Shown here in pieces: positions 9,111-16,721 of a stretch of DNA of 64,000 nucleotides. The DNA is from JACQAP01 sp035275265 (GTDB lineage Bacteria; Pseudomonadota; Gammaproteobacteria; Burkholderiales; JACQAP01): assembly GCA_035275265.1 (NCBI GenBank), contig DATENC010000028.1, forward strand, positions 62,001 through 126,000, read 5' to 3'. The notes under the pieces are model-generated. The model was not told the origin of the DNA. It made no database searches and was given only the letters and a program-made list of their open reading frames with translations. The first letter of the stretch is position 1, and every line of letters begins with the position of its first letter. The position numbers and the translations under genes were made by a program.

Positions 9111-10810
9111 CAATCGGCCAGTTCCGAGCTGACGCGCATTGCCTCGTCGACCGTGGTACGTCTGCCGATCACTAATTGCACCGCGTGATCCGTCAGCATC
9201 CGTCCTTTCATCTGCGCACGCGCGGCCTCGACGAAGCGCGCCGGTTCCGGCTGGTTGGCGGCCTCGACCACCGGCCGCGTCATCTCCAGCATTTCGTACA
9301 CCCCGGTGCGGCCCAGGTAGCCGGTGCCGTTGCACTGCGAGCAGCCGCGCCCCTTGAGGTACGTTTGTCCATCCGCCGCGCTGCCGATGTTGTTGCGCAT
9401 CCACTCATGCTCGCTCGCCAGCAGCTCATAGGGCTGTGCGCAGCTTTCGCAAATAATGCGCACCAGGCGCTGAGCCACCACCACTTGCAGCGACATCGCG
9501 ACCATGTATCGGGGAGCCCCCATGTCCAACAGCCGGATAGGCGTGCTGACCGCGTCGTTTGTATGCAGGGTGGATAACACCATGTGGCCGGTCATCGCCG
9601 CACGCAATCCGGTTTCCACTGTGCCCTGGTCGCGCATTTCGCCGACCAGAATCACGTCCGGGTCCTGACGCAGCGCGGTGCGCAGCACCCGCGCGAAAGT
9701 CAGTTCGATTTTCTCGTGGATCTGCACCTGGTTGATTCCGGGCAGCCGGTACTCGACCGGGTCTTCGACGGTAATGATCTTGCGTTCTGCTGTATTGAGT
9801 TCTTGCAGCGCGGCGTACAAAGTGGTGGTCTTGCCGCTTCCCGTAGGGCCGGTAACCAGAACCATGCCGCTGGGCCGGTAAATGACCTGGCGCAACTTTT
9901 CCAGCATCGCTTCCGGCATGCCGATACGCTCCAGCCCGAGCACGCCACCGCTCTGGTTGAGCAGACGCATGACCGCGGATTCGCCGTGCTGCGTGGGCAT
10001 GGTCGAAATACGCACGTCGATTTGGGCATTGCGGACTCTGACGTGGAAACGTCCGTCCTGCGGCAGGCGTTTTTCGGAGATGTCCAGTCCCGACATCAGT
10101 TTCAGCCGCAGCACCAGCGCGGACGCGATCTTGGGGTCGGCTTCCGCCTGCTTGTGCAGTACCCCGTCGATGCGGAAACGGATCAACAGCTTTTTTTCCT
10201 GCGGCTCGATGTGGATGTCCGATGCGCGCACCTGTACCGCGTCCTCGAACACCGACTGCAACATTTTGACCACCGGCGCATCCTCGGCCCCGGCAGTGAT
10301 ACCGAGCGCGGCGAAATCGATCGCGTCGCCCAGTTCCTCTCCAAGTTCCTGCGCCAGCCCGCTAATCTCCACGGTCCGCCGGTACATCCGATCGATGGTC
10401 TGCAGCAGCAGCGACTCGCTCACCACCGCCAACTGGATGTCGCGCTTGAGCACGCGGGTAATTTCGTCATAGCCGAACAAGTCGGTGGGGTCCGCCATGC
10501 CCACCCGGAAAAATGCGCCGGTATCCTCGAGGACGATGGCGCGAAAACGCCGCGCCAGCGTCTCCGTCAGCCGGGTCGCAACTTCTGGCTTGATGTTGAA
10601 ATGCTTGAGGTCGATGAACGGGATCTGGAGCTGGCGCGCCAGCGCACCGCCAATCTGTTCCTCGGTCAGAAATCCCGAATCGATGAAGATGCGGCCGAGT
10701 TTGCGCCCGCTACGCTTTTGCTCGTCGAGTGCTGCCTTGAGCTGATCCTCGCTAAGCAATTTCTGCTGGAGAAGAATTTCTCCCAGCCTGATTTTTTCCG
10801 GTCTACCCAT
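9110..10810 (-). CDS. mshE: MshE-like pilus extension ATPase with c-di-GMP-type N-domain
   Basis: Hexameric assembly ATPase (566 aa) of the GspE/PilB family that powers MSHA extension. Residues about 5-60 contain two RLG/KLG-x-x-L repeats (IRLGEILLQQKLLSEDQL, RKLGRIFIDSGFLTEEQI), the MshEN motif known to bind c-di-GMP in Vibrio MshE. The catalytic part holds the Walker A GPTGSGKTT at 321-329, Asp box VEDP, Walker B-like DPDVILVGEMRD near 383-394, a His box (STLHTND) and two CxxC pairs near 454-494 for the zinc site. It is the first gene of this operon, divergent from trmL. The second messenger binding is inferred from the motif. Confidence 0.93.
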   Translation of the reverse strand: MGRPEKIRLGEILLQQKLLSEDQLKAALDEQKRSGRKLGRIFIDSGFLTEEQIGGALARQLQIPFIDLKHFNIKPEVATRLTETLARRFRAIVLEDTGAFFRVGMADPTDLFGYDEITRVLKRDIQLAVVSESLLLQTIDRMYRRTVEISGLAQELGEELGDAIDFAALGITAGAEDAPVVKMLQSVFEDAVQVRASDIHIEPQEKKLLIRFRIDGVLHKQAEADPKIASALVLRLKLMSGLDISEKRLPQDGRFHVRVRNAQIDVRISTMPTQHGESAVMRLLNQSGGVLGLERIGMPEAMLEKLRQVIYRPSGMVLVTGPTGSGKTTTLYAALQELNTAERKIITVEDPVEYRLPGINQVQIHEKIELTFARVLRTALRQDPDVILVGEMRDQGTVETGLRAAMTGHMVLSTLHTNDAVSTPIRLLDMGAPRYMVAMSLQVVVAQRLVRIICESCAQPYELLASEHEWMRNNIGSAADGQTYLKGRGCSQCNGTGYLGRTGVYEMLEMTRPVVEAANQPEPARFVEAARAQMKGRMLTDHAVQLVIGRRTTVDEAMRVSSELAD

Positions 10811-10917
10811 TACGGTTGCCGATGACCCTGTTCCGTACTTTCGCGGGCACTTTAGGTTTTAATTGCAGCTTATTGAATTACAAGATTAAACTGTAAGCAT
10901 AATCAAGTGCAAGCAAA
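10811..10917. promoter_or_regulatory. AT-rich divergent intergenic region between mshE and trmL
   Basis: A 107-nt gap separates the divergent mshE and trmL starts and is far more AT-rich than its surroundings. On the plus strand a TTGAAT and a CATAAT occur about 19 nt apart before trmL. On the minus strand TTGCAC/TTGATT and TGTAAT-like hexamers occur before mshE. The pilus operon promoter must lie here or further up. Exact -35/-10 assignment is uncertain. Confidence 0.4.
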
Positions 10918-11385
10918 ATGTTCGATATCGTTTTGTACCATCCCGAAATTCCGCCCAATACCGGCAACGTCATTCGGCTCTGCGCCAATACCGGCTGCAG
11001 GCTGCATCTGATCGAACCGTTGGGATTCCATCTGGAGGACCGTCAACTGAAACGCGCTGGCCTGGATTACCACGAATATGCGCGCGTCCAGGTCCACCCG
11101 CGGTGGGAAGCTTTTCTCGCTACCGTTGCGTCAAGCCGCCGGTTCGGTTTCAGCGCCAAGGCCGGCGGCCGTTACGACCAGGCTAGGTTTCAAGCGGGGG
11201 ACGTGCTGGTCTTTGGTCCGGAGACGAGCGGGCTGCCGGAAGAAGTCATTGCAAGCTTCGAGCCGCAACGGCGGCTGCGGTTACCGATGGTACCCGCCAG
11301 CCGCAGTCTGAATCTGTCCAATGCGGTAGCGGCAGTGGTTTACGAGGCGTGGCGGCAGAATGGCTTTAGGGGTGCCACTAGTTAG
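10918..11385 (+). CDS. trmL: tRNA (cytidine(34)-2'-O)-methyltransferase TrmL
   Basis: SPOUT-class methyltransferase (155 aa) that uses SAM to methylate the 2'-OH of the wobble base in tRNA-Leu species. Diagnostic motifs are present: IPPNTGNVIRLCANTG near the N-terminus, LVFGPETSGLP (motif II) and the knot-forming MVPASRSLNLSNAVAAVVYEAWRQ (motif III). The length equals the family norm. The stop TAG overlaps the TAA of the convergent gpsA by shared bases 11383-11384, so no terminator fits between them. In related genomes trmL often lies beside pilus or comF genes, so the neighbourhood is not functionally telling. Confidence 0.95.
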   Translation: MFDIVLYHPEIPPNTGNVIRLCANTGCRLHLIEPLGFHLEDRQLKRAGLDYHEYARVQVHPRWEAFLATVASSRRFGFSAKAGGRYDQARFQAGDVLVFGPETSGLPEEVIASFEPQRRLRLPMVPASRSLNLSNAVAAVVYEAWRQNGFRGATS

Positions 11386-12374
11386 CGCACACTTTCCGAC
11401 TTGGGTTCGCGCTGCAGAAGCTCTTCCACTGCATCGCGGGCGGAGGCCTCGCCGTCCAGGACACGGCAGACCGCGCGCGTAATCGGCATATCAACATCCC
11501 TGTCCAGGGCCAGCCGCAATACCTCGCGGGCGCTGAAAACGCCTTCTGCAACGTGCCCAAGATCCCCTAGGATGTCCGCCAGGCGCCGTCCGCTTGCGAG
11601 TCCCAGACCGACACGTCGATTTCGGGACAGGTCCGAGGTCGCCGTCAACACCAGATCGCCGGCTCCGGCCAATCCCATGAAAGTCTCCAGCCGCCCGCCC
11701 AGACGCATGCCCAGGCGCGTGATTTCCGCCAGCCCCCGTGTAATCAACGCCGCGCGCGCGCTGGAACCGAGTTCGAGACCGTCGCAGACCCCGGCTGCGA
11801 TGGCAATGACGTTCTTGACGGCCCCGCCGGTCTCGACCCCAGCAAGATCATCGCTGGAGTACACGCGCAAGCGCCCGGTATGCAACTCGCGCGCGGCAGC
11901 GGCGGCAAATTCGGCGTCGCGCGAAGCCAACGTAACCGCCGCCGGCAACCCGCGCGCGACCTCGACAGCAAAACTTGGTCCCGACAGCGCTCCGAAGCGG
12001 ACGCGCTCATCCAGTTCCTCGCTGACGACCTGGTGCGGAAACTTAGCGCTACCGCTTTCGAATCCCTTGCACAGCCAGACCACGCTTGGCACGTGTTTCT
12101 GGCGCGCGACGCGACGCACGGTTTCGCGCATCGCGGCGGCGGGAACAGCAATGATGGCCAATTCGCAGGACAGCAGGGCAGAGTCGGCATCGGCGGTGAT
12201 TCGAACCGGGACGGGAATAGCGACCCGCGGAAGATAGCGGGTATTGACGCGCGCCGTGGCAAGTTCGGCGCCCTGCTGCTTATCGCGGCACCACAATGTG
12301 ATCTCGTGGCGCGGCGAAAGAGCAATCCCGAGCGCCGTGCCCCACGCACCGGCACCGAGAATGGCGATCCTCAT
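11382..12374 (-). CDS. gpsA: Glycerol-3-phosphate dehydrogenase [NAD(P)+]
   Basis: Cytosolic enzyme (330 aa) reducing dihydroxyacetone phosphate to sn-glycerol 3-phosphate for phospholipid synthesis. Start chosen at ATG 12374 because it begins with MRIAILGAGAWGTALG, the Rossmann dinucleotide site. Other family motifs are LCKGFE, GPSFAVEVARGLPAAVT, the catalytic-lysine region GAVKNVIAIAAG and GLAGAGDLVLTAT. The start overlaps the upstream gene stop as ATGA, and secB lies beyond that, the usual secB-gpsA linkage. A frame running further upstream to 12440 is inside the neighbouring gene. Confidence 0.95.
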   Translation of the reverse strand: MRIAILGAGAWGTALGIALSPRHEITLWCRDKQQGAELATARVNTRYLPRVAIPVPVRITADADSALLSCELAIIAVPAAAMRETVRRVARQKHVPSVVWLCKGFESGSAKFPHQVVSEELDERVRFGALSGPSFAVEVARGLPAAVTLASRDAEFAAAAARELHTGRLRVYSSDDLAGVETGGAVKNVIAIAAGVCDGLELGSSARAALITRGLAEITRLGMRLGGRLETFMGLAGAGDLVLTATSDLSRNRRVGLGLASGRRLADILGDLGHVAEGVFSAREVLRLALDRDVDMPITRAVCRVLDGEASARDAVEELLQREPKSESVR

Positions 12375-12820
12375 ACGCCCCAGAGTTGGCTGACCTTGAT
12401 GAAACCGACTGCCCCGTCCGGGTGGCGCACCTTTGCCCAACCAGCGGTGAGCTGGAGAAACTCAAGCACCACGCCTTTTTCTGCAGTGAACGCCAGCGCG
12501 GCGGCATCGCTGGGTGAATGGCGGGCCTCTGCGCCCGAGGACTTGACCAGCACCGTACGCCGCTCGGAAAGCTGGTGGTTCTCGATCCATGCAAATTCTC
12601 CGGTATCGTCGCGCACCTTGGTCCATCCCTCGAGCTTGACAACTATCTCTACCGGATAGTCGCGCGACAGCACGAAAAGCTTTTGTGCCTTGGTCGAGGG
12701 CGCGTCGTAAAGGATTGCCGCCGCGTCCGCCACCGAGCGGAAACCCTGCGCAACCGCAGCCTCGGAACAGAGCAGCAGCAGTCCAGCCAATAAACCGCAT
12801 CGAAGTAACGCGCGCGCCAT
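12371..12820 (-). CDS. Secreted bacterial SH3-domain protein
   Basis: 149-aa exported protein. Residues 1-25 form a signal peptide (hydrophobic LLRCGLLAGLLLLCSEAAVAQ). Two SH3-like segments follow (about 26-85 and 88-149), each with a 'LY/VEF-x-...-GWxKVR' core: LEGWTKVRDDTGEFAWI and TAGWAKVRHPDGAVGFI. SH3b domains of this sort bind cell-wall peptides or protein partners in the periplasm; the ligand here is unknown. It lies between secB and gpsA in a minus-strand run and is coupled to gpsA by a 4-nt overlap, an arrangement common in betaproteobacteria. Confidence 0.8.
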   Translation of the reverse strand: MARALLRCGLLAGLLLLCSEAAVAQGFRSVADAAAILYDAPSTKAQKLFVLSRDYPVEIVVKLEGWTKVRDDTGEFAWIENHQLSERRTVLVKSSGAEARHSPSDAAALAFTAEKGVVLEFLQLTAGWAKVRHPDGAVGFIKVSQLWGV

Positions 12821-12828
12821 GTCAGGAC

Positions 12829-13287
12829 CTAGTGCGTGACGCCCTCGGGCGCCTGCGCCTGGCCCTGCTGCCGGGCCTGGAAGATTGCTTCGAAATTGAC
12901 CGGGCTCAGCACTACTGGTGGGAAGCCGGCGCGCACCACCGCTTCGGAAATTACTTCGCGCACATAGGGGTAAAGGATGTTTGGGCAGGTGATCCCGAGC
13001 ACCGGTTCGAGCTCCGCCTGCGGCAGATTACGGATCTGAAACACGCCGCCCTGGCTCACCTCGACCAGGAACATGGTCTTGTCGCCGATCTTGGCGGTAA
13101 CGGTCACTGTCAACAAGACCTCGAAGTAGCCGTCATTTATGGGGCTGGCGCTGTTGTTCATCTGGATTTCGACCTGCGGTGCCTCCCGCTCGAGGTAGAC
13201 GCGCGGTGCATGGGGCACCTCCAGCGACAGGTCCTTGACGAACAACTTCTCGATTGTAAAGACCGGCTGGTTGGGCTGCTCGCTCAT
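12829..13287 (-). CDS. secB: Protein-export chaperone SecB
   Basis: Cytosolic tetrameric chaperone (152 aa) that keeps preproteins unfolded and delivers them to SecA. The family landmarks are visible: an acidic N-terminus, F-x-I-x-K-LFVKDLSLEVPHAP, the VLLTVTVTAKIGDKTMFLVEVSQGGVF strand pair, the ITCPNILYPYVREVISEAVVRAGFPPVVLSPVNFEAIF block, and a Gln-rich tail. It sits between grxC and the SH3 protein, with 26 nt to grxC, consistent with a shared transcript. Confidence 0.96.
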   Translation of the reverse strand: MSEQPNQPVFTIEKLFVKDLSLEVPHAPRVYLEREAPQVEIQMNNSASPINDGYFEVLLTVTVTAKIGDKTMFLVEVSQGGVFQIRNLPQAELEPVLGITCPNILYPYVREVISEAVVRAGFPPVVLSPVNFEAIFQARQQGQAQAPEGVTH

Positions 13288-13313
13288 GATTTGTATTCTC
13301 GTGGTTAGGCTGG

Positions 13314-13601
13314 TCAGTCGGTATGGCCGTGGACTTCGGCGGATTCTCCGCCAAGCATCGGTTGGAGTTTTCCGGCCCGGTCCAGTGCAGACAAGTCCTC
13401 GAAACCCCCGACATGGAAGTCGCCGATGTAGATCTGCGGTACGGTGCGGCGCCCGCTTCGCTGCATCATTTCCGCACGCCGCTCCGGTTGCAGGTCGAGA
13501 CGAATTTTTTCAATGTCCACCACGCCCTTGGCGGTGAGCAGCCGCTCCGCGGCAACGCAGTAAGGGCACCACGCCGTGCAGTACATGCTGATCCGCGGCA
13601 T
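13314..13601 (-). CDS. grxC: Glutaredoxin 3
   Basis: Small dithiol glutaredoxin (95 aa) that reduces disulfides with glutathione. The active site is CPYC (residues about 12-15) in YCTAWCPYCVAAERLL. The cis-Pro motif TVPQIYIGDFHVGGFEDL supplies the glutathione-binding loop. The C-terminal tail (ESAEVHGHTD) is slightly longer than in E. coli. It directly follows the rhodanese gene (stop-to-start contiguous) and precedes secB, a conserved beta/gammaproteobacterial order. Confidence 0.95.
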   Translation of the reverse strand: MPRISMYCTAWCPYCVAAERLLTAKGVVDIEKIRLDLQPERRAEMMQRSGRRTVPQIYIGDFHVGGFEDLSALDRAGKLQPMLGGESAEVHGHTD

Positions 13602-14015
13602 CTACTTCTTCTCCACCGGAAGATTGGCCTGCTGCCACGCTCCGAAACCGCCCGACAGGACCACCACCTCGGAAAAGCCGGCTTTCTTGAGCGCCGATGT
13701 GGCGGCATGCGAGCGGCCGCCGGTCTGGCAGGTCACGACCACCGGCCTGCTCTTGAACTTCTCGATCTCGCCAAGACGCTTGTCCAACTGGCCCAGCGGC
13801 ACGTTCTTCGCGTTCGGTGCATGTCCGGAGCTGAATTCCCCTGGATCACGCACATCCAGCATTACCGCGTCCCTGCGGTTGATCAGCTGCACCGCCTCGA
13901 GGGGACCGACTTCGGAGGCGCCGCTGAGTCCCCGGCTGATCCAGGGCCAGACCAGAACCCCGCCGCTCGCCAGCGCGGTCAGCAGTAGCCAGATATTGTC
14001 CTGAATGAATTTCAC
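13602..14015 (-). CDS. Membrane-anchored rhodanese-like sulfurtransferase
   Basis: 137-aa protein with an N-terminal transmembrane helix (about 8-28) and one rhodanese domain. The active-site loop is CQTGGRS (Cys at about residue 95), preceded by MLDVRDPGEFSSGHAPNAKNVPLGQL. By family it transfers sulfane sulfur or acts in periplasmic/membrane redox. The start is GTG at 14015, overlapping the TGA of the upstream membrane protein (GTGA). It is adjacent to grxC, the usual YibN-grxC pairing. Confidence 0.88.
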   Translation of the reverse strand: MKFIQDNIWLLLTALASGGVLVWPWISRGLSGASEVGPLEAVQLINRRDAVMLDVRDPGEFSSGHAPNAKNVPLGQLDKRLGEIEKFKSRPVVVTCQTGGRSHAATSALKKAGFSEVVVLSGGFGAWQQANLPVEKK

Positions 14016-15730
14016 CGCAATTCCTTTGCGCTACCCGTCATTGTGTAATGGATCAGTTCCGCCACGTCATTTTCCCCGCCTGCCGCCATGGATTCCATGA
14101 CCTGGATCGCGCCGCCACGCTCCAGCGGGTAATTCGCCTCCGCGAGATTCCATTGGGTCTTCGCCGCCTCCTGTTCGCCTTTCAACGCAAGCAGTATGGC
14201 GTGCCGGTAAACCACGTCCGCCGACGGCGCAAAGCGCATAACCAGTCCATTCAAGCTCAGCTTGTCGTCGATTTGCTCTCGGTTAAGCACCATCAGACGC
14301 GACAGCGCCAATTCCACGAAGGGAGCGAACAGAGAATACTTTTGCATCTCCAACAGAACCGCCGCCGTGCTCTCGCCACTCTGCGCCGCGCCGCCGGATG
14401 GCTGCGGCTGGATCTGGTGCAACGACTGGAGAGTGCGGTAATCCTGATAAACGTTGGCTGCCGCCATACATCCGAGGATCAACATCGGCACGAGCACCAA
14501 CCTGCCGCGACCACGATCGCTGACCGTTACCACGACAGTTTCGGACACGCCCAGCGAGACCGCCGCAATTCCGAGAAAATAGGCGTACCAGAGCGGGTAC
14601 TCTAGCATACTGTGGACGCCCAGAATCGCCAGCACCGCGCACAGCCACCACAAATACGCGCTCGGTTCCCGACGACGTATCGCGAGCACCAGGGACGACA
14701 GTCCCGCGCCCAGCACCGCGATTCCGGCGATGCCGAATTCGGCCATGGTTTGCAACACCAAGTTGTGTGCGTGATCTGTGATCGCATCGACAATGCGCGG
14801 CCCCGGCAACTGCGCATTGAGCAGGAAATGCAGCCACGAAAATTGCCTGAAACCTGCGCCGATGAGCGGCGCGTCCAGAAACATCCTCCAGGCTTCATCC
14901 CACACACGCATCCGGAATCCGGACTGGAGACCGTGCTGGCCCATACGCGCCTGTAATGTTTCGATCGGAAGTGCGGCGTTCGCCAAAAGGAATTCTGCGA
15001 GCCACTGCATTGCCAGGAATCCGTAGACGCAGGCGATACCGAAGCCGAGGATGCGCAAGGCCACAGGCTGCGGACGCAACCGGTACAACACCACGCCAAG
15101 AATGACCAGCGCAGCCAAGTAGATCCAGATGCTGCGCGAACCGGACACCGTGAGCACAAGCAGCAACGGCGCGGCAGCAGCAAGCGCGAGCGGCAACGCC
15201 AGCCGGCGCACGCCGTAGAGATAAGCCAGCGAGGCCAGTCCGAGGCACAGGTAGTTGGCAAGATGATTGGGCTGCCCGGTGTTGGCGTATATGCGGCCAT
15301 ATGTCTGCGGCAGGACATAGGGTGAAAACGGAGACTGCACTCCCCAGATCTGTATCAGTCCGATGATCGCATTGAGCAGGGTGCCGGCGACCACGAAACC
15401 GGACAACACCGCGACTACGGTCTCCATCCCGAACACTTGCCTTAGCCGCCAGGCCAGCATCGCCAAGGCACTGGCCCACAACAGATACAGGATCGCCATC
15501 AGGTTTTGCTGCAGGTAAGTCGAGCGTCCGACCAGGGCGTGCAGAAGGATCAACCCGGCGAAGCCGAGGAACATCAGGGCCGAGCGCGGCAATTGCATTC
15601 CCACCCACATCGAACGGCTGAGCAGACACGCGAATGCGGCAAGTCCGAGCACCACCGCGGTCGCCTCGCCGTAGAAACTGGAGATCGGTTCTTGAAAGTT
15701 TGGGCTGAGGAACGGTAATACCCAAGCCAA
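14012..15730 (-). CDS. PglL/Wzy-like O-oligosaccharyltransferase
   Basis: Polytopic inner-membrane protein (572 aa from a TTG at 15730) with about 12 hydrophobic segments. It carries the Wzy_C/PglL core, with the large periplasmic loop around MRVWDEAWRMFLDAPLIGAGFRQFSWLHF and the ITDHAHNLVLQTMAEFG motif. The ending is the soluble C-terminal domain of PglL enzymes. PglL proteins move glycans from undecaprenyl pyrophosphate to Ser of pilins; WaaL-type ligases are related. The first helix continues upstream in frame (AARLALLLIGLAW) to a stop near 15808 with no ATG/GTG. The true start may therefore be TTG 15730 or a CTG upstream. Pilin glycosylation is inferred from the nearby MSHA operon. Confidence 0.78.
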   Translation of the reverse strand: MAWVLPFLSPNFQEPISSFYGEATAVVLGLAAFACLLSRSMWVGMQLPRSALMFLGFAGLILLHALVGRSTYLQQNLMAILYLLWASALAMLAWRLRQVFGMETVVAVLSGFVVAGTLLNAIIGLIQIWGVQSPFSPYVLPQTYGRIYANTGQPNHLANYLCLGLASLAYLYGVRRLALPLALAAAAPLLLVLTVSGSRSIWIYLAALVILGVVLYRLRPQPVALRILGFGIACVYGFLAMQWLAEFLLANAALPIETLQARMGQHGLQSGFRMRVWDEAWRMFLDAPLIGAGFRQFSWLHFLLNAQLPGPRIVDAITDHAHNLVLQTMAEFGIAGIAVLGAGLSSLVLAIRRREPSAYLWWLCAVLAILGVHSMLEYPLWYAYFLGIAAVSLGVSETVVVTVSDRGRGRLVLVPMLILGCMAAANVYQDYRTLQSLHQIQPQPSGGAAQSGESTAAVLLEMQKYSLFAPFVELALSRLMVLNREQIDDKLSLNGLVMRFAPSADVVYRHAILLALKGEQEAAKTQWNLAEANYPLERGGAIQVMESMAAGGENDVAELIHYTMTGSAKELR

Positions 15731-15874
15731 CCCGATGAGCAGCAGCGCAAGTCTTGCAGCTAACGGAGGAGCGGCAACGGTGTACGAATTGGTCAGATCT
15801 AGCCCTTAGCGACGTTACGGAACAGAAGGCTTCGTCGTGCCACTGCGACGGTTGCCGCGACCGGCGCGACAGGC

Positions 15875-15903
15875 GCGACAGGCGCCCGCACCGATACTAC
15901 AAT
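15875..15903 (+). promoter_or_regulatory. Candidate sigma70 promoter for gpmA
   Basis: GCGACA (15875-15880) and TACAAT (15898-15903) are separated by exactly 17 nt, and the gpmA ATG lies 58 nt downstream of the -10. The -35 falls in a short tandem repeat of GCGCGACAG. Four of six and five of six positions match the sigma70 consensus. No transcription data. Confidence 0.42.
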
Positions 15904-15960
15904 TCTATCTTCGAAGCGCAGGTTTCCGTGCGCAGATATTTTCGGGTTCAATTGCAGCGC

Positions 15961-16710
15961 ATGAAAAAAATCGTTCTGCTCCGCCACGGCGAAAGCGTGT
16001 GGAACAAGGAGAATCGCTTTACCGGCTGGACCGATGTGGACCTTTCGGAAAAGGGCCGGGTCGAGGCGCGCGAGGCCGGCCGGCTGCTCAAGTCGGACGG
16101 ATTCCGTTTCGATCTCGCACTGTGCTCCGTGCTCAAACGCGCTATCCGAACCATGTGGATTGTCCTCGAGGAGCTGGACCTCATGTGGATCCCGCAGCAG
16201 TTCTCGTGGCGGCTCAACGAGCGTCACTATGGGGCGCTGCAGGGATTGAACAAGGCGGAGACAGCGGCACAGTACGGCGCAGACCAGATCCTGGTGTGGC
16301 GCCGCAGCTACGACGTTCCTCCGCCGCCGCTTGCGAGGAGCGATCCGCGCTACCCGGGCAACGATCCGCGTTATCGGCACTTGAGCGAAAGCGATATCCC
16401 GCTCAGCGAATGCCTCAAGGACACGGTGGCGCGCTTCCTGCCGTACTGGAACGATGTGATCGCCCCGCAGGTCCAAGCCGGCAAGCAGGTGATCGTGGTT
16501 GCACATGGCAACACCATCCGTGCGCTGGTGAAGTACCTCGACAATGTGTCGGAGAAGGACATCGTCGCGCTCAACATTCCGACCGGCATTCCGCTGGTGT
16601 ACGAACTCGACGACCGCCTGAAGCCGGTTTCCAGCTATTACCTCGGCAACCAGGAGAAGGCGAAGCAGGCAGCCGCTGCGGTGGCCGCCCAGGCGCGCGC
16701 CGGAACCTGA
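15961..16710 (+). CDS. gpmA: 2,3-bisphosphoglycerate-dependent phosphoglycerate mutase
   Basis: Glycolytic enzyme (249 aa) interconverting 3- and 2-phosphoglycerate. The phosphohistidine motif LLRHGESVWNKENRFTGW is at residues 5-22, the second active-site block is RLNERHYGALQGLNKAE, and the C-terminal catalytic His is in VVAHGNTIRALVKYL. The tail is Ala-rich. The ATG at 15961 starts MKKIVLLRHG; an in-frame extension back to 15754 has no family similarity. The next gene begins 12 nt after the stop, giving the gpmA-envC-ctpA run seen in many betaproteobacteria. Confidence 0.96.
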   Translation: MKKIVLLRHGESVWNKENRFTGWTDVDLSEKGRVEAREAGRLLKSDGFRFDLALCSVLKRAIRTMWIVLEELDLMWIPQQFSWRLNERHYGALQGLNKAETAAQYGADQILVWRRSYDVPPPPLARSDPRYPGNDPRYRHLSESDIPLSECLKDTVARFLPYWNDVIAPQVQAGKQVIVVAHGNTIRALVKYLDNVSEKDIVALNIPTGIPLVYELDDRLKPVSSYYLGNQEKAKQAAAAVAAQARAGT

Positions 16711-16721
16711 GCCCGGAGCGC

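Noticed and set aside
9584..10825. Long open frame on the plus strand opposite mshE
   Set aside because: It is fully antisense to a clear ATPase gene, is rich in His, Gln and Arg as expected from the reverse of GC-rich coding DNA, and has no recognisable domain.
15837..16721. Upstream in-frame extension of the EnvC-like gene
   Set aside because: It overlaps gpmA in another frame, is Arg/Pro/Gln-rich, and the signal peptide begins only at GTG 16722.
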